Positions 40,636 to 51,886 of a stretch of 64,000 nucleotides of DNA are shown in pieces. A program made the translations under genes and the position numbers. Position 1 is the stretch's first letter; each line of letters begins with the position of its first letter. Origin of the DNA: Knoxdaviesia capensis (lineage: Eukaryota; Ascomycota; Sordariomycetes; Microascales; Gondwanamycetaceae); the NCBI GenBank assembly GCA_001510575.1, contig LNGK01000003.1:3735732-3799731 (forward strand). Direction: 5' to 3'. A model generated the notes under the pieces. The model did not search any database. It saw only the letters and a program-made list of their open reading frames with translations, and was not told the origin of the DNA.

Positions 40636-42531
40636 ATGCCTTACGCACTCGATACCCACATTCTAACGGTCGACGCCAACGTCATTGGCAAGATTGACAC
40701 CAACAACCCGCAAAACCTCTTCTGCATCTGGACTGGTAAGTTGTCGTGTGTTGGACAAGAAGACCTGCGGCGTCTCGTTGGCATGCTGACCAGCTTTCCC
40801 TCTACAGTGTTCTCTAGATGTGCCTCGTCGGTCGAAGAAGGCCGAAGATTGGAAAACCTGAGCTGGCGTCTGTGGAAGCGAGACAACATCCGCACCTCCA
40901 GCACGGAGTCTGCGAAGTCTTCGTCCGCAGATCTTCCGACTTCCCCCAAGGACATCCCCCAGTCAAGAACAGCCGAACTTCCCCAGCTCTCCGGTAGCGT
41001 CGAGTCGGTTGCGGATGAAGAGGCCGTGGAGTTTTCTCCCGCCGCCACTGAGCATGTGTCGCCCCGGATTCGCCGCCAGGACTCGTGCACCAGCAGCAGC
41101 CAGGTGAAGGAGCCGAACTCTTCTCACGAGTTTGAGAAGATGGTCGTGTCTATCATTACCAACAAGGAGCCATTGACCGCGCCCCTCCCCAATATCGTCT
41201 CTTCTTCTGCGCGTATCAGCCAGGACCTCCCTACCATCACCACCACCACTCCTACCCCGACCACCGCCACCGGCCCGGACTTCAACCTGGAGCGCTCAGA
41301 TTCTTCCACCACCGAGTCGTCGCAAGCATCCGACTTTACTAACGCCGTCTCCATGGACTCGTCTACGACTGTCGCCGAGATGGATCCTATTGCGAGCCGG
41401 ACCGCCGAACTGGCCATCTCTGTGTCTCGGCCCTCGACTCCCGAGCTTGAGGATGTTACCCCTCAGCCCGCGCCTGTGTCTGGCCTCGGCCGGAGACAGC
41501 CTGCCACCTTTATGTGTGGTGGCTCGGCCTCGTCCAGCGAGGCCTGCCAGAGCCTGGAGGTGCCCAAATCGATTCTTAAGCACACTGCGCAACAACAACA
41601 GCAGCCGCAACCCCAACAACCGCAGCAGCCGCAGCCGCAGCCGCAGCCCCAGCAAGCCCAGCGCCGCCCAATGTTCCGCATGGGTGGATCCTCGGATGAG
41701 GACAGCTCCCTGCGCAGTGCCATGCACTCCAACCGGTCAGCATCGATCCTGACGGCGCAGAAGAAGCAGACTTCGTTCAGCAGCCATGTGGCTACTCGCA
41801 TGATCAGCCACGAGAACGAGAGCGCTGTTGAGGACTCGGATGGAGACGACGTTGACGAGAGTGCCATTGACGACGACGACGACTCTTCGGACTGGGAGGA
41901 TTCTCCCGAGGACAGCGGCAAGTCCAGCATCGACGACAAGAGCTACTTCCAGCGCGTCGACTCGACTGTCAACCTTCCGTCCCGCCGGTCCCTTATCACT
42001 CTGGGCTTGGCGCAAAACGATCGTGTCAAGAATCTCAGCAACCTTGCCTCGCAATCGACCCCCGCCATCCACCGCGTGCGCACCGCTCCCGGTGCGCCCT
42101 CTGCCGCGGCTGCCGGATCCCCCAACGACTCGGACGATAACGGCCTGATGATGAAGCAGGGCCCTCGTAACCCGATGCCCCCGTCGATGCTCAAGCCCAT
42201 CCGGGAGATCCCCCGCACAGCCGCGCAGCCCATCCATGTCACCGGGGCGCACGGCCAGGCGCAGGCGGCGCTCTCGCCTCGCACTACCCGCCGCAACATG
42301 CTCGCCACCGAGCTGACCGAGTCGCTGAGACGCAATCTTCTCTGGGAGCGCCAGCAGAAGACGTCGACGGCCAACGCGGTGCTGAAGCGCCGCCACACAT
42401 CGCACGATGTTGCCAACCTCAAGCAATATCCCGAGCGTCCCTACATGAACCAAAAGGGCGACACCGACGCCAGCCTGAACCAGTACTTCACCAAGGAGAT
42501 TCCGGGCGGATATCACGCCCAGGGCTGGTAG
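40636..42531 (+). CDS. AreA-GATA-like / DUF3295 domain regulatory protein
   Basis: Predicted fungal regulatory protein with two exons, 40,636-40,735 and 40,808-42,531, giving 607 residues. The 72-nt intron has a GTAAGT donor, a GCTGAC branch-like site and a CTACAG acceptor. Splicing joins residues 27-57 into NLFCIWTVFSRC...GRRLENLSWRLW, the signature of the AreA GATA-like (DUF1752) motif. The middle is Ser/Thr-rich and disordered. A Gln/Pro tract lies at about 295-322, an acidic stretch at about 371-407, and the DUF3295-type C-terminal half ends in GGYHAQGW. The family includes yeast Mks1-type negative regulators of nutrient signalling, so a nutrient or nitrogen-signalling role is an inference; no zinc finger is present. 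Start choice rests on a good Kozak context and the conserved N-terminus. The intron is in-frame and lacks stops, so the unspliced frame is also open. Confidence 0.85.
   Translation: MPYALDTHILTVDANVIGKIDTNNPQNLFCIWTGKLSCVGQEDLRRLVGMLTSFPSTVFSRCASSVEEGRRLENLSWRLWKRDNIRTSSTESAKSSSADLPTSPKDIPQSRTAELPQLSGSVESVADEEAVEFSPAATEHVSPRIRRQDSCTSSSQVKEPNSSHEFEKMVVSIITNKEPLTAPLPNIVSSSARISQDLPTITTTTPTPTTATGPDFNLERSDSSTTESSQASDFTNAVSMDSSTTVAEMDPIASRTAELAISVSRPSTPELEDVTPQPAPVSGLGRRQPATFMCGGSASSSEACQSLEVPKSILKHTAQQQQQPQPQQPQQPQPQPQPQQAQRRPMFRMGGSSDEDSSLRSAMHSNRSASILTAQKKQTSFSSHVATRMISHENESAVEDSDGDDVDESAIDDDDDSSDWEDSPEDSGKSSIDDKSYFQRVDSTVNLPSRRSLITLGLAQNDRVKNLSNLASQSTPAIHRVRTAPGAPSAAAAGSPNDSDDNGLMMKQGPRNPMPPSMLKPIREIPRTAAQPIHVTGAHGQAQAALSPRTTRRNMLATELTESLRRNLLWERQQKTSTANAVLKRRHTSHDVANLKQYPERPYMNQKGDTDASLNQYFTKEIPGGYHAQGW
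40736..40807 (+). other. spliceosomal intron, symmetric and stop-free
   Basis: 72 nt (24 codons), donor GTAAGT, acceptor CTACAG, phase 1. Removing it restores the conserved CIWTVFSRC motif, which is the main argument that it is an intron and not coding sequence. Confidence 0.85.
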
Positions 42532-45120
42532 TTAGTCCCCCCCCCGTGTCACCAAAGCTAGATTCGCAGAATCTGCTGTGTCTTCAATACCTATGTTTTC
42601 TGGTGTTTGTTGCTTCTCTTTACTCCCCATTGTTCTTCGAAACGATGACTTTTTTGTCCTTGTGCATGCATTTGATTGCACTGCCCTGGTTTCCTCGAGC
42701 GCGCTCTTCTGATACCATTTTTCTTTTTCCTTTTTGCTGTTTCCTGTCTTTGGAAGACGGCACATTGCTTGCGTGTTTACATTTCGGTTTTCCCCCGTTG
42801 CCTTGATACGATCGGCTTGTATCTGGCTCTCTCTTAACGACCTGCTGTTTTGCTTTTACTTCTAATGCTGGCATCTGGGATGGTGTTTCTGGGTCATTGG
42901 GCATTGTCTGATTTTTTTTTCTCTGTGTTCTATTTGGGGTTCGCCTTTGCCGGTTTTCTTATTCCTTTTTAGAAAAAAGAAATTCCTTTTAAAACTGTCA
43001 TGTCCGTTGCTTTCGTGTGTTTTTCAAGTTCGTGTTTCTTGTGTGTTTTCTCTACGGGCATCCGCCCTGGGCTTCCTATTTACTGTCTTGTTTTTCTGGG
43101 TCTCGGTTCTCTCATAATTTTTTTCTTTGGCACATGGCAGCGGGCTTACCCTTATGATACCAACTGGTTCGTCTTTATCTTATTTCAGTTTCTTGACTTT
43201 CTATTATTCTGGTTTTTTTTTATCGGATTGTTATATCTTGTGCAAGACCCAGAAACCTCCAGGGGGAATATGTTATTATGAACAAATACATGGCTATTTT
43301 TCTCATGTTTTCATTTCATCATGTCCGTGACTTGTGTGTGAACATTGTAGGATTCGACCCCGGTATGAAGTTGATCTTGTGACGGTCTGCCTCCATCGCG
43401 ACGCCTTTTGTTTACTGGCTGGGGCAGGGTGTGGTGGTGGAGCAGACGTGACACGTCGTGGCCCAGCGAAAGGCTGTGGGCACTGGACACCACTTGTGCG
43501 GTTGGCTCGGCGGGTGTTTTCTTTTGGTGAGGCGGTGAAGAGTTGGTTGTGTGTCTGCGCATCCTCCGTGTGCAGAAACTCTAGAAAATTACAGAAGCAG
43601 CTGCAGGAGGCCGACGGAACGGCCCAGCGAAAACAAGTAACCCCCGTTTCCTGTGTGTGAGTGCGTGTGTGTTGTTGGTGGGCGTCGGAGGAGAGAGAAG
43701 CTGTTGTCGCACTTCGCGTTTGCTGAGAGGATGAGGTCATTGCCAACAGCAAACGACCCAGCGAAAAGAACCCACCCCATCCACACACACACACACTTAT
43801 TTTTTCTCCCGCTCCCTCTCTTTCTTTTGGTTGCTGCCGTTTGGACAGAAGAGAACAAGGTCGGTCGCAACTGGGCCGAAAGTCTACGTACGGCGGTCTA
43901 GACCGCTTCGCGTTTTCCACAACACGCGGGCGGCTGTGCTTGTTGTTCGTATTCATGGCAGGAACCGTGTGAGTGGGAGCAGAGAAAGCAGGAGACGCTT
44001 CCAATGCGTTCTGCGTTTTCCCTCTTTCTTGTTTTACGGGTGGGAGAAGGAAGTAAATGTCCAGGTCGTGATCTGGGAATCAATCGCGTGGCTCTTTTTT
44101 ATTTTTGTTTTGTTTTATTCTATTTTAATATTTTTATTTGTATTCAATTCTCCATAGGAGGGGAGAGGGGGGAAACAACCAGCGGCGGTTGAGCTGGGCA
44201 ATTTTTCACTCACATGCCCACGAAAACGGGATCTGAGCCCCTCTATTGTTTTCTTGTTCGTTTGTTCTTGGGGGTGGGTGTAGGCCATTTTCCTCCCCTC
44301 TCCTCTCCTCACACGCTCTCTCGGTCTCCCCTATTGTTTAGCCCTATTCCAGCACCAGTTTGTGGGGGGGAGGGGGGACCAACCCGTACTGGCCTAGACA
44401 TATGGGGATTTTTGGTTTCCCATCTCCCCCCCGAACAATGAACCAAAAAAAAGAATGACTTTTGAGGCCCTGCGGTGTTTGTATTTTGTTGGATCCAGCG
44501 AGAGGGCAAAAGAACCTGTTTTTACAGGGCCAGGACAGTAACATGACCGCCCCCTCGCCTTCTGAATCGGACCGTCGTTGGACAAAGAGGGGGAGAATAA
44601 TAGGATTATAATTGTGCAAGGATCGGGGTGTGGGATGAGGTGAGGGGCGTCGTGATGGGCTTTTGCAAATAATTGAAAACAGCGTTTCGACGTATTACGA
44701 TTACGTGGTGGATGGATACGGGGAGTTCTGATATCTATTGGGGGCTAGATGAACGTGATGAAAACCTCTCTTGACAACCAACAACACACCGCTGCGGGGT
44801 GGAAATACAGCGATGCTCTCTCTCTTTCTATGTGAACGGGAGGGGTTCGCCAGGTTGGGCGTGAACGCAGGATCAGGAAGGAAAAGACCAAGAAAAGAAA
44901 AGAAAAAAGAAATATACAGTAGTATCTACAAAATCAGAACCCTCTTCGCTGGCGGCGCCCCCCCTTCGTCGCTTGCAAGTTGCCGATGTTGTCGACGCGG
45001 AAAAACAAGGCACAATGACGTGCCCTGGAGGTAGTTTGGCCTGCTTGACCTCTTTTTTTCTCTACTTATTTTTCCTTTTCTTTTTTCGCCCCCCCTCCTC
45101 TTCGATGTTATATTGCTTAG
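42532..45120. other. 3' flank and intergenic, no supportable gene
   Basis: T-rich sequence follows the stop of the DUF3295 gene and probably includes its 3' UTR. Frames here are low-complexity or His/Thr-rich shadows of GT/CA repeats (for example near 43,650-43,800). Nothing is recognisable as a gene. Confidence 0.5.
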
Positions 45121-45163
45121 ACGCAAGTGCTACCCTGGGTTATGTCGGCTATATATCAACCCG

Positions 45164-45210
45164 NNNNNNNNNNNNNNNNNNNNNNNNNNNNNNNNNNNNN
45201 NNNNNNNNNN
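45164..45210. other. assembly gap
   Basis: 47 Ns followed directly by a C homopolymer (45,212-45,221). The tandem repeats just downstream suggest the gap also hides repetitive sequence. Confidence 0.95.
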
Positions 45211-45498
45211 TCCCCCCCCCCGCTTAGGTGTGACTTGTTCGCGGTTCTGGAGGATTCTGGTAGCCGCACCAACGCGAAAATGTTACGGGTGCTGCGACAT
45301 GCCAGGATGGTGCAATTGGGATATATCACAAAAGTAAAAGTTTCCACCACACGCTAAAATCTAACAAGGATGTTGAGAAGTACCTTTTTAGTGGGTCTTT
45401 TAGCGCTACTTCTATGTGGGTCCAGGAACCGAGCATACACCCCCCCCTGCTTTGTATCCTGCCTTGACTCTTCAATTCTTGAAGGCATTCAGGGAAGC

Positions 45499-45565
45499 CA
45501 GCACCAGAGCCCAGCGCAGAACTCAGCACCAGAGCCCAGCGCAGAAGTCAGTGCCAGAGCCTAGC
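45499..45565 (+). repeat. 25-bp tandem repeat
   Basis: Nearly three copies of a 25-bp unit starting CAGCACCAGAGCC, at 45,499, 45,524 and 45,549; the third copy is partial and diverged. In one frame it gives a short Ser/Ala/Glu/Pro-rich repeat peptide, but no gene is evident. Confidence 0.85.
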
Positions 45566-45598
45566 TACCGTGCTCCACGCCCGCCAAAACTCGGACAC

Positions 45599-45815
45599 CC
45601 CCCTCTCTCTCCCTCTCTGTGTCTCTCTCTCTCTCTCTCTCTCTTTTTCTCTCTGTGTGCGTGTCTCCCTCTTTCTCTCTCTTTTTCTCTCTGTGTGTGT
45701 CTCTCCCTCTCTTTCTCTTTCTCTCTCTTTTTCTCTCTGTGTGTGTCTCTCCCTCTCTTTCTCTTTCTCTCTCTTTTTCTCTCTATGTGTGTCTCTCTCT
45801 CTCTCTCTCTCTCTT
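45599..45815 (+). repeat. CT-rich 46-bp minisatellite
   Basis: Polypyrimidine array. The landmark CTTTTTCTCTCT recurs at 45,643, 45,681, 45,727 and 45,773, giving one spacing of 38 and two of 46 bp. Each unit includes a GTGTGTG segment. All three plus-strand frames stay open as Ser/Leu repeats, an artefact of composition. Confidence 0.9.
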
Positions 45816-45862
45816 TACGGACTCGGTTTCGTGTAGCGCCTATTTTGTAGGAAAAAATTATT

Positions 45863-46026
45863 TGGCAGGAAGGAAGTTAGTTGGTAGGAAGGAAGTTGGT
45901 TGGCAGGAAGGAAGTTGGTTGGCAGGAAGGAAGTTGGTTGGCAGGAAGAAGGTTGGCAGGAAGAAGGTTGGCAGGAAGAAAATTGGTTGGTACGAAGGAA
46001 GGAAGAAGAAGAAGAAGAAGAAGAAG
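45863..46026 (+). repeat. GGAAG-rich minisatellite ending in (GAA)n
   Basis: Purine-rich array. A 20-bp unit (GGCAGGAAGGAAGTTGGTTG-type) occurs about four times. It is followed by shorter GGCAGGAAGAAGGTT-type units and a run of GAA trinucleotides. It lies just after the CT-rich array with opposite strand bias. Confidence 0.9.
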
Positions 46027-46029
46027 TAG

Positions 46030-49000
46030 CTGTGGAGAAGAATTTTTGTTTTGATTAAAAAGAGTACTTTAGGGCTAGGGTTTAAAATTAGGGATAGGCG
46101 CCAAGATTGGTGGAAAGATACCCTTGATAACCAGTAGAGTAGGCTTCCTCCCAGCACGATCATAGATGTGTATTATATACCTCGTAGATCAGCGACTCCA
46201 GAGCTGTTTGCCTCAGGCCTGAAAGTTAGGAACCGCGGTTATATCTCTCACAGGTTCCGGCTTTCTCAAAGACTCTGTGTTTCTGCTTTGGCACATGATG
46301 CTGGCGAGCTGGCCTGGAATACACGCCCCGAACTGTCCCTGACGCTTTTTTCGGCCGGCCTTGGGGTCGGTAGCGTCTCCGGCTGTACGGAACCTGCGCG
46401 TCAAAAAATTTCCACCACGGCTAGTGTTCTCGCTGGAAGTAACGCTGGGGGAGAAGAAGGCCCTCACCTCAAAACGATGATTTGCATTTCTCTCGCCTTG
46501 CCTCCTGAGATGGAATTTTCCCCCAACAACCATGGCGATTGCACAACCCGTGCTTTTCCGCCTTCCGCCTCTCCACCAGCCGGGAACATAGCACCGCCCA
46601 TGCGCGTTAGTCTGCCGGTCCCTTTTCCGACCGGTGGGTGTTGCGAGGTGGGAACCGCAGGTGCGTGGAGCCCTCCCGAAACAATCCGGAGTGCATACGC
46701 CTGGGCTGGCATTTCCGGGGTAATGGGGGGTCGTGGCCGGCCTACGGGAAACGCAAAACGTTTGTCCCTGTCTTTGTGGTTGGTTCCTGAGAGGTGTGTG
46801 TGTGTGTGTGTGTATGGACCTGGTGTTTAAATCCAGCGGAATAAAGTCATCGGCGTTAGCAGCAAAAAAAGGGTTCCCAGAAATGGCCTCCTTAGGGCGT
46901 TCTTGAAGCTTCCTAGCTCGTGGCTTCGATTTCCTAATCGGGCAGCATTCTCCGTGTCTCTCCGGCCGAGGCTGCCACCGAGAGAAGCTTGGACGGTCCG
47001 GCACCCTGCTTCTCCAGTTTATTCCCCAAAATACGAATCAATTGTGTAATTACGTTCTCGGTCTGCACCCTCTGACGATCATGCAGCGCCCGAGAGACTC
47101 CCAGACGCACTCTCAGACACTGCCAATTTTCCTAGTGCTGCACGGGGGTGAGGTGAGCTTTTCGTTACGAGAAAAGAATAGGAACGCCTCGTTTGTGTTA
47201 TCTCATGGGGTCCTTCCTGGTCCTTGAGCGCCGGAAAATGGCCGCGTGGAGAGGTTGGAGAAGGCGAGATCTCGGCTGTGGAATGTACTGTACTGTACAG
47301 AACCTGCTGCAAGGCGTGGGTTGGTTATGTTGCGTGTCCAGGACGGTAGACAAGGCTGGCTGTCTGGAAGACTGCGCGCGAACAACAAAGAGCCGCTGTG
47401 ATCGGATATACGATCGGTGCCTCGATGATGTTACGTTGTTATGCTGTAAGAGGGGGTGTGTGGTAAGCTCGCGTTCTAAATCAAGTGAGTCCCCAGCAAA
47501 GGTTTCATGCCATCGCGCCACACTCTCTCGTCTCTGCGCGTGTGTGGTTTAGAGCCGACGACAGGTGCCGGATACGGAATATGGGACTGTGACCTCTTTG
47601 CGCATGCCTCCCATTGAGATTTCACACGCAAAATCTCGGTTGCGCCACACTTGACGCCTCGTGCCTGGGTGCAACGTCCAATTGAGTTGTAGCAGAAGTT
47701 GTGCGGGTGTGGGTGCTGCGCCACGGCCGATCCGATTGGTTCCTGGGTTTGGGTCGGAGACCAGTTCCGGTGACTAAAATTAATTGGGAATTATCTTATT
47801 TGGATTTTTTATTCAATTAGATTTCCACAATTGCTATTATTTCGGTTTTTTTTCGTGCCAAAAATATTGAATTTTCCTTTTTTGCTTCCAGGGTGGGGTT
47901 TATCCTTCTAGACTTTGTGTGTGAAGTTTTGTGTGTGAATTTACCCGGTGACCTCAACTCAGCAAGTGAACACAACTTTTGCGGGACACGAACCCTTCTT
48001 GTGGCCTTCCCAGCCTGACGGATTTCCTATTAAGGACAGCAGGAGAGTTGCTTTTTGTATCGTGCTGGGCTGTCGAGGTGCGGTATTCAGACTTGATCCC
48101 CCCTTCTTCTTCGTTTATTTTCTCTAGGACGCTTGTGTGCGTGTGGCGTTCGCTTTCCGCACAGATAAAAAGATAAAACAGAACAGGTGGGCGCGTGATT
48201 CCAGTGATGTGTTGGCAAACGTGGGAGGGAGGTCTTATCGCTTATCCGTCAGCACAGATCTCGCCAACTTATCAGGCCCGATGACCAGCCACCACGGTGT
48301 ACATCCACGGCCTTTCTGGCCACTGGGGAACGGGAGAAGAGAGAGTAATAAAAGCATCATCATCTGCCCCTCTAAGTTACAGTGATAGGACACCACCCGG
48401 AGCGATACCACCACGGCTGCATGCTGTTCCGTCTCAGGTTGAGCCAGGACCCATTCGACACGGGTGTACACAACAAGACGGTCCGGCGATGCCAGACCGC
48501 CAGTTCTTTCTGTGCTCGCGAACAGGATCCAGCGGCCAGGAAGGCGGGGCAAAGGGACAGACGACGCTGTCGCTGGTAATCGCCCATATTTGATAGGCGA
48601 ACCATGCAGGTTTTGCGTGTGGGCGTGTGTGGTGCGTATCCTTCCATGGCGGCATGCACGAAATATTGCGCATATATTCTGACTTGCGTCCAGCAAGCAA
48701 GAAACGGTTACCCCCCTTTTGAATATTTAAATATATTCTATTTTCTATATCATAGTGGGAAAAGTAAGCTGCGTGAGAAAGGCACACGAGAAAATAAACT
48801 ACCGCAAAATATGGCCCGCAAATCCTGCAAGCCATCCATCCTCCAGACCTGAGGGGTTTTGCGAGGGGAGGGGGCGTTCAGGTCACCAACCGAGCCCTGA
48901 GCATTCAGTTTTCGTTTGCTGTCACCAGCACAGCACACCTCGCGGGAAGGCTGCAGCTCCTCTACCGCACCCTTCACCAATACGGGATATCCTGCCGGAC

Positions 49001-49779
49001 ACCGCCATCTCAGTTCGGAAAGCGGCCTGAACCAGAAAACCCAAACGCCGGTCCCAACAGTTCGAGGAATGTTGAGGACGGCGGAGCAAGCAGCCTGAGA
49101 CGAAGAAGAGATAAAAAAGAAAAAAGGAAAAAAAGGAAGAAAAAAAAAGGGAAATATAACATTCACCTCAAATGATGTGATATGAATTTTCACGGGCACG
49201 CGGGCATGCGCTGATGTGGCCCCGAAAAGGCGGCATGAATTCTTAGGCTGAGAGCGTATATGTCGGCGGCCGGTCTTCACCGCTTGTTAGATACACCAGT
49301 GGGTTTTCCTCGTCTATCTCTATCAGCACCGCCTCCAGGCCCAGAGTGAAAGAAAAACACCACAGGCTCCGTTTTTGTACCACAGCCGTCTGCAGCTGTG
49401 CCTCCGGTGAGGAGACCTGCATTTCTGAAGAAGCGGTATTGCAGCTGTGTATGGGTCTTGGTGGGAGGGTTTGGAGGGTATCTTGAGGGGGGGGGGGTGG
49501 CACCACAAGAAAACCATTCTGATGTTTAAAAATTCAATCTAGTATTTTAGCTTATTTTATTCTTCATTTTCATATCAGTGATAGGGACATACTTGTAAAT
49601 ACAGATATCGTATATCAAAGGCTAAGTCTGAGACAGAATTTTATCTCCAGTAGGGGGCATCAATCATGATATATTCTAGGGTTTAGACACCTTAGAGTCC
49701 TTAGGGTTGTCTAGGGTTACACGGGTCGACCCATGGACCTAAGCTTTTTGCACACCTCCCACACGCCAACTCTAGGTAC
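46030..49779. other. no supportable gene
   Basis: Two large frames overlap antiparallel at 46,168-46,830 (+) and 46,213-47,004 (-), but neither has a recognisable motif and the latter contains a His/Thr run from a GT microsatellite. An AT-rich islet lies at about 47,775-47,882. TTAGGG-like words cluster at 46,069-46,095 and 49,677-49,718. A run of 11 Gs lies at 49,487-49,497. Confidence 0.5.
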
Positions 49780-51886
49780 CTAAACAAGATCGACGGTGGT
49801 CCTATACGACTCTAAGTGAGCGTTCAAATCGGCTGGTGCAAGTTTCGCTTCGGCCAGCTCTGGCGAAATACTACCGACGCGGCGGAATGCACCGTTTCTG
49901 TTCGGTGCGGGAGCAAGACAGAGCAGCACCGAAGCAGTTGAAGGGTCCGCTGGGTTTCTCGTCGCCAGTATATCGGGCCAGCTGGCAAGCTGGAGGACAT
50001 GCGTCATTTGCTTCCAGATATCGGGAGCATCCAGGCTGTCCGGAGAGAACCTGGCCGATAGATGGCTGAGCGCGGGGTCATCCGGTGTGATGTGCACGCT
50101 GTCGTTGCCGTTGCTATCCTGCACGACGGTGCCGCGGGCCGGGACCAGAGGTGCAGACATGGTAAGCACGCCAACGCCAGACCCGAACGCAGCCGGCGGG
50201 CCGGCGATCTTGACGGTCCAGCCGATGAACGCAGCGTACGGCCGGTACTGCGGCGAGTGCCAGCCAAAGCTCGAGAACCGGACGCCGCGGCCGCACGCCG
50301 CCCACGACCACGACGGAAACAGCTCCGAGTCCACGCCGGCAGCCACCTTGGGCGCCCGTAGCCTCCCACAGCAGCAGCACGGGGAACAGCGGCCTCCAGC
50401 ACCCAAACGCGTAGTCGTCGGGCCTTCCACAGGTGTGGCCAGTGCCGGCGCCAGCCGGTCGCCACGCCGTCGATGGCCGCCAGCCGATCGCAAAACTTCG
50501 ACATCTGGCGCCCGGAGAAGGCCGTGACCGTGTTGGCCCACGCGAACGACTGCCCGCTCGTCGGGTCGCGGATGGCCGGCAGCGCCTCCATCTTGACGTG
50601 CGCGAGGCTGAAGGTGCTGCCGAGCGGGCTGCGGTCCCCGGTGCGGCCGCTGCACTCGCACGCCACCGTGTCGGCGCAGAACCACGCCAGCTCGCCGCGG
50701 CCCAGCACCACGGAGCGGCGCGCCAGCACGCGCTCCTGGAACGTCCACGCGCGCGTCTCGATCGGCAGCGCGTCGGGCGCCGCCGCCCACCGCCCGAGCG
50801 TCTCGCGCGCCCAGTGGCCCGGCAGCGTGCGGCTGGACTCGTGGTCCGCCGGCTCGACCACCAGCGTCACGGTGTTGTCCGTGCTGCTGCGCCGCGGCGG
50901 GCGGTACGTGGTGGTGAAGCGCCGCGCGGCCATCGGCTGGGTGGCCGGAGTGCTGAGCGGACACCCGTCGCACGCGGCAGCTGACGCGGCCGCCGAGATG
51001 ACAACGTGCGCGCCCGTGTAGATGTCGGCCATCCGCGCAATCTGGCCGCGGCTGTCGTGGTCGTCGTCCTGCACGATGCAGAGTGCGTCGACCCAGAGGT
51101 ACTGGAGGCCGAGGTGCTTGACCACCACGATGGCGTCTTGGATGGTGGCCGGCAGGTCGCGGAGCAGAATACCCTGGCTCATGTGCTCGTTTAGGGTGCT
51201 CTTCGTGGTGGTCTTGTTGCCGGTTTTGCCCCAGCAGTAGCTGAGCGCTGCGAAGCGCGCCGTGGCGGGCGCAGTGCCCGGAGGAGCCGGGGGTCCCGGC
51301 GCCGACAGCACCAGCTTGACTACCTGGCTATCCGCGATGTCCAGAAGGCGGGATGGCCGGTTCGACGAGCGGTGCCGGGCACACTCGCGGTGCCGGGAAA
51401 CGCACGTGTCCAGCCAGCTTTTTGGCCAGGTCGAGACGCTTGACGGGGTCTGTCGAGATCTGGAACTTCTTTGCGTAGGGCTTTCCCATATACGCCGGCA
51501 TGACCGGGAGTCCGATCCAGGGGTGGATATCCTCGGCGTTCTGTGCGTTGTCTGCCGTAGTGTCCCGCGGAAAATATAAGCGGGAAACGCCACACCGTGA
51601 GAGAACAGGTGGTGGCCACGCACTAACCATCATCGACGTAGATCTTGAAGCCAGCCTCTGCCCCCTTAGGCTGGCCGGGGACGACAATGGAGATATGCAG
51701 CATATTGTCAGAAGTTCTCCCCGTGAGCACGGTGGTTGGATCAGTCACATCGGCATTGTGGAGGGCTTCGACTACCGCGCAGCAGCGCCGACATCTCTGG
51801 GACGTGGCGATGATATCTGCCAGCGGGGTCTGCGGGCCGGTTAGGTAGCCGACCAGGCCGTCGCAGTTCCGACACGCCGTCGGCAT
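49780..51886 (-). CDS. HET-domain (heterokaryon incompatibility) protein, frame possibly broken
   Basis: HET-domain proteins trigger cell death when genetically different fungal hyphae fuse. The start is ATG at 51,886 (ACCACCATG context). The N-terminus has Cys pairs (ACRNCDG, QRCRRCC). Exon 1 ends at a GTTAGT donor (51,627), and the 76-nt intron ends at 51,552. The core then shows W-L-D-T-C-x3-H-x2-C, RPSRLLDI, FAALSYCWG, LGLQYLWVDALCI, ARMADIYTGAHVVISA, RAWTFQERVLARR, DRLAAIDGVA and, in another frame, FPSWSWA. The frame changes twice. The changes can be bridged by introns 51,418-51,493 (GTATAT donor) and 50,347-50,408 (GTTTGG donor), giving 630 residues. However, both would remove HET-like sequence, so frameshifts in a decaying gene or sequencing errors are equally possible. 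The gene is much more GC-rich than its surroundings. Stop at 49,780. Confidence 0.75.
51552..51627 (-). other. first intron of the HET gene
   Basis: 76 nt, GTTAGT donor and GGCAG acceptor. It joins FKIYVD to DNAQNAEDIHPW in frame. Confidence 0.65.

Noticed and set aside
41737..42516. 259-codon antisense frame in the DUF3295 gene
   Set aside because: A shadow of G/C-ending codons on the plus strand; the sense frame has conserved motifs.
45416..46029. Ser/Leu-repeat frames
   Set aside because: These are translations of the CT-rich minisatellite, open in all three frames.
46168..47004. Overlapping frames of 220 (+) and 263 (-) codons
   Set aside because: Antiparallel overlap, no motif, and a His/Thr run from a GT microsatellite point to chance openness in GC-balanced DNA.
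50433..51021. Plus-strand frames of about 182 codons across the HET gene
   Set aside because: Antisense shadows in GC-rich coding sequence.
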